From contig CAZOFA010000049.1 in NCBI GenBank assembly GCA_964578975.1, positions 1-16,802 on the forward strand: DNA of 16,802 nucleotides, read 5' to 3'. Positions 6,671-14,400 of this stretch are shown here, in pieces. The DNA comes from CAYRUP01 sp964578975 (GTDB lineage Bacteria > Pseudomonadota > Gammaproteobacteria > DSM-16500). Positions within the stretch are counted from its first letter, which is position 1; the number at the start of each line of letters is the position of its first letter. The notes under the pieces were generated by a model that was not told the origin of the DNA, ran no database searches, and saw only the letters and a program-made list of their open reading frames with translations. The position numbers were made by a program, and so were the translations under genes.

Positions 6671-8392
6671 ATGAAGAACAATGGAATGTTGTGGAAAATT
6701 ATTGGGTTTTTTTTAATTTTTGGGATCATCATCGGATTAAATTCTCCGGTTTATCCTGCCAATATCCCTTTTCAACTTCCTAATGTCTTTGACCCCGGCC
6801 AAGTACAAAAAAATATCGAAAAAGAAAATTTGACTCATCGAACAAAAGCGCTTGCCCCCGTGCAAAATGAAGCTCAGCCGCATGCCCCGATTCCGGGGGC
6901 CGAAAAAATTAAATTTAAACTTAACCGCGTGATTATTACTGGCAATACTGTTTTTACCGATGAAGAACTGCAAGCCATTTTTTCTTCTTCTTTACACAAA
7001 ACTATTTCGATCGCTGATTTACAAACCCTCGTGCAAAAAATCACGACGCTCTATCGAGAGCGCGGATTTATTTTGTCGCGCGGTTTACTTCCACCGCAAG
7101 AAATTAAAAATGGCACAGTAAAAGTTGAAGTGGTGGAAGGGTTTATCAGTACCGTGACGGTGACCGGAACCCCAGGTGGTGCGCGAAAATTGATTGAAGA
7201 ATATGGTCAACATATTTTGCAATCAAAGCCATTGAATCTAAACGTCATGCAACGCGAAATATTGCTCGCGAATGACTTGCCTGGCATTAGCGTCAAAGCA
7301 GTCATCATTCCCTCAAAAACCGTACCGGATTCAGCCGATCTAACCTTAGTTGCTGATAACAAAGTAATTACCGGGGGTATTTCGCAAGATAATTACGGCA
7401 CACGTTATTTAGGGCCTATTCAATCCTCTCTGCTGTTGGCGGCAAACTCTATCTTTGTTGGTGGTGATACAACGTCTGCAACGATCACCGTCACCGCGAA
7501 TGAAAAGGAATTGCAATATTACAATTTATCTCATACAGAACCGTTAAACAGTAAAGGATTAAATTTAACAGTTGGCACAAGCTATACTGCCACTCAACCG
7601 CAATTTTTATTAGAGCCGGTCGAAATCGTCGGATTAAGTGCGTCGTTTTATGCAAATTTAACTTACGCCATGATTCGTTCGCGCGAACGAAATTTATCGC
7701 TACATGCCTATGCTAATTATCAAAATGTCACATCCACGATTTTGGCGACACCACTGTATCAAGATCGCATTCGTTCATTAACACTGGGTGCAACTTATGA
7801 TACGTCTGATCGATGGAGTGGATCTGATAATTTTGCTCTGGATGTGATCCACGGTTTTCCTATTCTGGGTGCAAAAATGCATTCAGAACAATCACGACCA
7901 GATGGCCGTGCGGAATATACCAGAGTGACGGGCTCTTTCTCTCGTTTACAACCCATTCACAATCAAATATCCGTTTATACTTCTTTTAACGGACAGTATT
8001 CCTTTCAACCCTTGCTGGCAGCAGAGCAATACAGTGTGGGTGGACCTATTTATGGACGTGGTTATGGTCCTTCTGAAATAGTGGGTGATGAAGGTCTCGC
8101 GGGAAAAATCGAATTGCGCCTGGATGCACAACCGGAAAAATATTTTTTGCAATCAGTTGAATATTATATTTTCTATGATGTCGGTGTTGCGTGGAATCTC
8201 GATACAGTCAATACACCACAACGACAAGATTTGACCTCAACTGGCGCTGGAATGCGCCTGTATTTTAGCCCACATGTGTATGGGGAGCTTTTCGTCGCTA
8301 AGCCATTGAGTCGTCAGTCAACCACCCTCACGCCCCTCAGTCAAAATCCCCAACAAGCCCGTGGATTCTTTCAAATTGTTGCAAGGCTTTGA
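6671..8392 (+). CDS. TpsB/ShlB-type two-partner secretion outer-membrane transporter
   Basis: Type Vb transporter that binds the TPS domain of its exoprotein partner in the periplasm and exports it through a 16-strand beta-barrel. The 573 residues show a signal peptide (1-30, cleavage near VYPA|NIPF) and a plug-helix/linker segment including PNVFDPGQVQKNIE (37-50). A POTRA_2-like domain follows at about 81-158 (FKLNRVIITGNTVFTDEEL; YRERGFILSRGLLPPQ), then a second POTRA at about 159-230, then the barrel. The conserved loop-6 motif appears as YGRGYG (461-466), and the terminal strand is GFFQIVARL. The last residue is Leu rather than the usual aromatic. No clear ribosome-binding site precedes either ATG 6671 or the in-frame ATG 6686, so the start is uncertain by five codons. 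The next gene is its cognate exoprotein. Confidence 0.93.
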   Translation: MKNNGMLWKIIGFFLIFGIIIGLNSPVYPANIPFQLPNVFDPGQVQKNIEKENLTHRTKALAPVQNEAQPHAPIPGAEKIKFKLNRVIITGNTVFTDEELQAIFSSSLHKTISIADLQTLVQKITTLYRERGFILSRGLLPPQEIKNGTVKVEVVEGFISTVTVTGTPGGARKLIEEYGQHILQSKPLNLNVMQREILLANDLPGISVKAVIIPSKTVPDSADLTLVADNKVITGGISQDNYGTRYLGPIQSSLLLAANSIFVGGDTTSATITVTANEKELQYYNLSHTEPLNSKGLNLTVGTSYTATQPQFLLEPVEIVGLSASFYANLTYAMIRSRERNLSLHAYANYQNVTSTILATPLYQDRIRSLTLGATYDTSDRWSGSDNFALDVIHGFPILGAKMHSEQSRPDGRAEYTRVTGSFSRLQPIHNQISVYTSFNGQYSFQPLLAAEQYSVGGPIYGRGYGPSEIVGDEGLAGKIELRLDAQPEKYFLQSVEYYIFYDVGVAWNLDTVNTPQRQDLTSTGAGMRLYFSPHVYGELFVAKPLSRQSTTLTPLSQNPQQARGFFQIVARL

Positions 8393-8494
8393 ATTTATTG
8401 GTAAAATAAATTTCCCACGCTGTGGATTTTTTCCATTCATGTTCTATACTTCTATTGTAAAGACAATAAATTAGAACTACACGTATTTACAACT

Positions 8495-11400
8495 ATGGCC
8501 ACTAATCGAAACAGCCATAATGAGGAAAGACACACACAGACGGGAAGACACGTTCGAGGAACAATAAAACATTTCTTGGTTTTAACGTTCAGTTTTCTGT
8601 TGTCTTTTATTTTCAACATTGCATATGCGAACCCAGAAGGCGGACAAGTCACCGCCGGTAGCGCAACCATTTCAAATCCCAGTGCCAACACCGTTCAAGT
8701 AAATCAAGCTACTGATAAAGCAGTTATCGATTGGAGAAGTTATAACATCAGCGCACAGGAAAAAATTCAATATCTACAACCCTCCTCCCAATCCATCACG
8801 CTCAATCGCATTAGTCCTGCGATGGGCGCATCCGTCATTAGCGGTGCCATTTTAGCAAATGGCAGAATTATTTTATTAAATCCTGCCGGCATGGTGTTTA
8901 CGTCAACCGCACGAATTGATGTCGCCGGTTTGATTGCCACTACAGCAAACATTACTAATCAAGATTTTATGTCCGGTAATTTTCGTTTTGTGCAATCACC
9001 AAATTGGAATGGCACCATTATTAACGATGGCAAAATTACGATTCGCAATGAAGGTATCGCAGCACTCGTTGCGCCTGGTGTGGAAAACAATGGCGTCATC
9101 ATCGCAAAAATGGGAACCGTGATTCTTGCTTCAGGCACGGCTTACACGATCGATTTTTATGGCGATCAAATGATTCAGTTTGGTGTGAATTCTGAAGTTG
9201 CACAACCCGCTGTTGCACCTGACGGTCGCAAACTCGATGCAGCGGTGAGTAACAAAGGAAAGATTTTTGCGAACGGCGGAAAAGTTTTATTAACGGCAAA
9301 AACCGCAGGTAGCATCTTAGATAATGCAATTAACATGTCAGGCCGTATTGAAGCCAACACCATTTCACAACGCGGTGGCTCGATTATTTTATCCGGTGGC
9401 GGAAAAGGTATTGTCAAAGTGTCTGGCAAAATGGTGGCAATGGGTAAACACCAAGGACAACGTGGTGGAACAGTTAAAGTACTCGGTGACAATATTCAAC
9501 TCGTCAACAATGCAGCGATTAATGTTTCAGGAAAAAGTGGTGGCGGAACGATTTTAGTCGGTGGAAATTTTAATGGCGCAGGCCCTGAACAAAATGCCTC
9601 ACGAGTTTTTGTCGATCACAGCGTTAAACTGAATGCAGATGCATTAGCACTGGGTAATGGCGGAAAAATCGCAATCTGGTCAGATAACCAAACAGCATTT
9701 CATGGCAGCTTGAGTGCACGCGGCGGAATATTGGGTGGTAATGGTGGATATATCGAAACATCTGGCAAAAACTATCTTGATGTAGAAAATATTTTTGTTG
9801 ATACACGCGCGCCGTTGGGTGCCACAGGAACTTGGTTGCTTGATCCGACAAATATTTATATTGCAAGCAATCAAGCGAATGCCACCGCAGCAGGAATGAG
9901 TGGAACGGATACCAGTGCAGATACAGCATCCAGTGGTACGTTTGCAGGATCAGGTGCAATACAAGATTCACTTCTGACCGTTTCAAATTTACAAACGGCG
10001 TTAGGAAGTTCTAATGTGGTTGTGACAACCACCAATAGCAGTGGAACAGGTTTAGGTTTTATTAAAGTTGTTGATCCCGTAACGTGGGCAAGCACGAATT
10101 CATTAACGTTAACGGCCGCAAATGATATTTTCATTAATGCTGCAATCACCACCGGCGCTGCCGGTTCTTCTTTAATATTGAATGCAGCAGGCGCAGTCAC
10201 GCAATCTGCCATCATTGCAGGTTCGGGTGGTTTGACGCAACAAGGTTCAGGCACAGTCACATTAACACAAGCAAATACGTATTCTGGCGCCACTGCGATA
10301 AATGCAGGATCAATGACGTTTAGTGGTAATGGTACTGCAGTCAATAGCACAGGATTTACTGTTGATCAGGATAGTACTTTAACACTGGATAACAGTGCAA
10401 CGAATAATACCAATCGAATTGCAGGCACCCTCACGTTAAATGGTGGTGAATTTGTATTTAAAGGAAGTAATACCGCGGCCACGAATGCGGCTGAAAGTGT
10501 GGGTCAATTGAATTTACCTTTAGGTAGTTCAAAGATTACAGTCGTTTCTGGAACGGGTGGTTCGACTCAATTAACTTTTGCCAGCATCAGTCGTACAGCA
10601 GGCGCAACCGTATTATTTAGAGGAACGAATTTAGGTGCAACAGCAGGTGCAGGAAATACGAATATTATATTTACCACGGCGACTGGCTTAGGCTTAACGG
10701 GCGGTAACTCCACGGCATTCAATAAACCGATCGTTCCTTTCGCCATCGGCGATACATCCGAAACAGGATCGGGTATTGGTTTTGTGACGCATAATGTTAA
10801 TCCTGCAAGTAATGCAGCAAATACAACCGGCATTAGACCGCTTGCGCTTGGAAGTGAATATGCAACCACATCGACCGCTGCCGCTAATATGCTGATTAAT
10901 GCGCCATTCACTGCACCAAACTCAAATCTGGCCTATAACTCGATATTACTCACGGGCGGAAATACTCTTACCTTAACTAATACACGCACCGTCACTGTCA
11001 CCAGTGGCGGCGTGTTTTCAACAACAGGATCTAACACCATTACGAATACTGGCGGAACACTTGCTTTTGGAACCAATGAGGGAAAAATATTTGCATTGTC
11101 AGGCGGTGATTTAACGATTAGCTCTGCAATGTCGGGAACAGGTGGAATAACAAAAAATAGTGCGGGTGTATTAACATTAGCGAACAACGCAGCCTCCGGT
11201 AATTTTACTATCGTGGGTGGAACACTCCGAACAGCAAGTGGTGCAACGACTGCGATTGGTAATTCAAGCTTAGTGACTGTTTTGCCTGGCGCATCATTAG
11301 ATCTTGCCACCAATAATACTAGTGAAACCATTGGCGCTTTAACGTTGTATAGTGGCAATTCAGCGGGTGCATCAGTTGCAACGGGAACAGGCACATTAAC

Positions 11401-14400
11401 GTTGGGTGGAAACATCACGCAGAATGTGAATGGCTTAGGTGACACAGGCTCTACAGTTTCAGGTAATTTGGCACTCGGCGCGTCGCGTCAAATCACCGTG
11501 GCTGATGGTACAGCCGCAGATGATCTGACGATTTCTTCTTTAATCAGTGGCGCCACATTCGGCATCACGAAGCTCGGTACTGGAACCTTAACCTTAACTA
11601 GTGCTTTAAGTTCTTTCACCGGTCAAACGATCATTAGTGCAGGAACATTGAGTGTACCGGTGCTTGCTAATGCAAGCGTAGTCAGCTCAATCGGTACAGG
11701 CGCTGCAAGTTCCATTATTAATCTGGGCGCAACAGGCGTACTCAAATACACCGGCTCAGGAAGTTCAACGCTTCGCGTCATCAACTTAACCGCGAGTGGC
11801 GGTAGCATTGATGCATCCGGTAGCGGAACGTTGACTTTAGCGGGCGGCGTGACAGGAAATACATTTGGATTAGTATTAACGGGTAGTGGAGACGCATCGC
11901 TCACGGGTGTCATTGGGACAACAACAGGCTCCGTGACAAAAACAGGAACGGGCACTTGGACATTAGGAAATACGAATACATACACTGGCGCCACGACAAT
12001 TAATAACGGTACTTTAGCTGCATCCGCTATCGGCGGATTTGGACCAATAGCCGGTGGCAATATTGTCATCTCACCCAGCGCAAACTCAACGGCAATATTG
12101 GATTTAACCGCCATCGGAAGTTTAATCAATACGAGTGGCAATATTCAACTAAACAGTTCAGCAACCGGTAGTACCGCCCGATTAAATACGTCGGCTGCAT
12201 TTAGTAGCGCAAAAGCAATTAGTCTGACAGGAACAAATAATATCTTTTCAGTCGCTGCCAATAATACCGCGCTATCCGGTGTTGTCAGTGGCTCGAGCGC
12301 GGGATTCAGCAAAACAGGTGCCGGCACACTCACGTTATCTAATACGAATACTTATACCGGTCCCACCACCGTCAGTAACGGTATTCTCAGTATTGCAAGC
12401 ACCGGTGCATTGGGTGGATCAGGCAGTGGCGGAAGTGCTGCAACTGTCGCATCGGGCGCTGTGTTGGATTTAAATTTTAGTGGCACGTTAGCTGACACCA
12501 ATACGATTACGTTGAATGGAACAGGCATTAGCAATGGCGGCGCGTTAACTTTCTCAGGTAATGGTATTACGGTGAATAATCCCATTAGCATCGTAGGCAC
12601 TGCTTCAATTAAAGGTAATGGAACAGGCACACATGTGGTTGGCGGTGGCACTGGTATCGCGGTTGCTGCGAGTAGCGATCTTACGATTAGCTTACCGAAT
12701 GCCAGCATGACGCTGCCCATCATTACTTATGCAGCCCAAGGTAATTTGTCGTTGACAGCGGGTGGTGCAATCAGTGATTCAAACTTAATAACCATGGGAA
12801 CCACTCCTGGAGCAAGCACTTTAACCGCTCAGGCCGCGACCGGCATCAATTTGAGTAACGTCGGTAATTTAATTTCTTCCGCCTCATTCACAAATAGCAC
12901 ATCGGGTAACATTAGTTTTAACAATAATCGCAACCTCTTATTAACGGCTAGCAATTCAGCAGCCGGTGGAACGTTATCTGTGGTCAATGCAACAGGAACG
13001 TTATCAACCAATGGCGCTATTTCAACATCGACGGGTGCCGCCAACATTACATTACAAACACCAGGCGCAATGTCAATTGCTCATGCTGTTTCAAGCATCG
13101 GTGGAAATATTAGTTTAACGTCGACAGGAAGTACGGTTTCTGAAAGCGGTATAGGTACGTTGAGTGGCGCATTATTAACAACGAGTTCTGTCGGTGGAAC
13201 CACATTAACAAATGCAAATACGGTTACTAGTTTTAATGCGACAAACATCACCAGTGGAGATATTGCACTGACAAATACAGCAGCACCACTCACGATCAAC
13301 AGCATTAGTCAGGCAGGTGGCGGCAACATTACCATCAACAATACCGGTAGCATCACACACGCAGCGAGTGGAATTGTGAGTGCGGGTGCAGGTAACATCA
13401 CTGAAAATGCGGGTGCAAATACGCTGACTTTAAATGCAAGTTCGCAATTGCTGAGCACTGGCATAATTAATTTAACCGCAAATAATATGAGTTTTAATAC
13501 CAGTGGCACTCCTTCGCAAATTGGTGGAACGGGTACAGGCACTGGCACTGCTGCAAATGTCATATTACAACCCAGCACGTCTAACACCACCATTGGAATC
13601 GCAGGCGGCACCGGTACGTTACAACTGACATCAGCCATGTTAAATGATGTTCGAACAACGAACCTGCGTATTGGAAATAGCACAGCCGGAAATATTAGTA
13701 TTGCAGCATGGACACCTGCCAGCAACGTCGCCGCCAGCGGTGTTTTGACACTGCAAACTGCGGGCAGTATCACACAAAGTGGCGCGATTAATTTCGGCAG
13801 TAATAGTGCGCGTTTATTATTACGCAATGCAAGTGGTGCAACATTAACAAATACAAGTAACGTATTCACTCAATTAGCCGCATCATTAGGAAGTGGCGCG
13901 GCACTTGCTGTGACGAATGCAACCAGCAGTCCACTGACCGTAGCAAGCTTGACGGATGATATTGGAACGGTGAACGGAATTACGGCGTTGGGTGGTGTGA
14001 CATTGGTGGCTCCCAGCGCCACAATCACACTCAATTCAACCATCACAGCAAATTCACCAGGCATTGTATTGGCGGGTGGTACGTTCATCAATAATGCCGG
14101 TGCTTCCGCATTGAATCCCGGTACAGGATCATTTCTAGTTTGGTCAGGCAATCCTGCCAATGATACACGCGGTGGGTTGGCTTATAATTTTAAACAATAT
14201 AACGCAGTTTATAATTCAACGACACCGAGTGGAACTGGTAATGGATTTCTTTATACCATTGCTCCTAGCATCACACCGACGCTCACTGGAACTGTTTCAA
14301 AAAGTTATACCGGAACCACTGCTGCCACGATCAGTTCTGGAAATTATAGTTTAGCCGGCGTGATTGATGGAGATACTGTCACGTTAAGTACTGCAAGTGG

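Noticed and set aside
8414..8432. Possible terminator between tpsB and tpsA: CCAC-GCT-GTGG followed by A and six T
   Set aside because: The stem is only four base pairs with a three-base loop and does not extend. It is too weak to call; at most a minor attenuator that could lower exoprotein transcript.
8445..8458. Possible -10 elements TATACT and TATTGT upstream of the exoprotein gene
   Set aside because: No acceptable -35 lies at the right spacing for TATACT, and TTTCCA with TATTGT is only a 4+4 match in A/T-rich DNA; not reportable as a promoter.
9099..14160. Many long minus-strand open frames opposite the exoprotein, some over 150 codons, translating to Val/Pro/Leu/Ala-rich sequence
   Set aside because: They are antisense shadows. 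The plus-strand frame is open throughout and the GGT/ACA/GCA-rich codons rarely make stops on the other strand. None has a signal, motif or ribosome-binding site that I trust.
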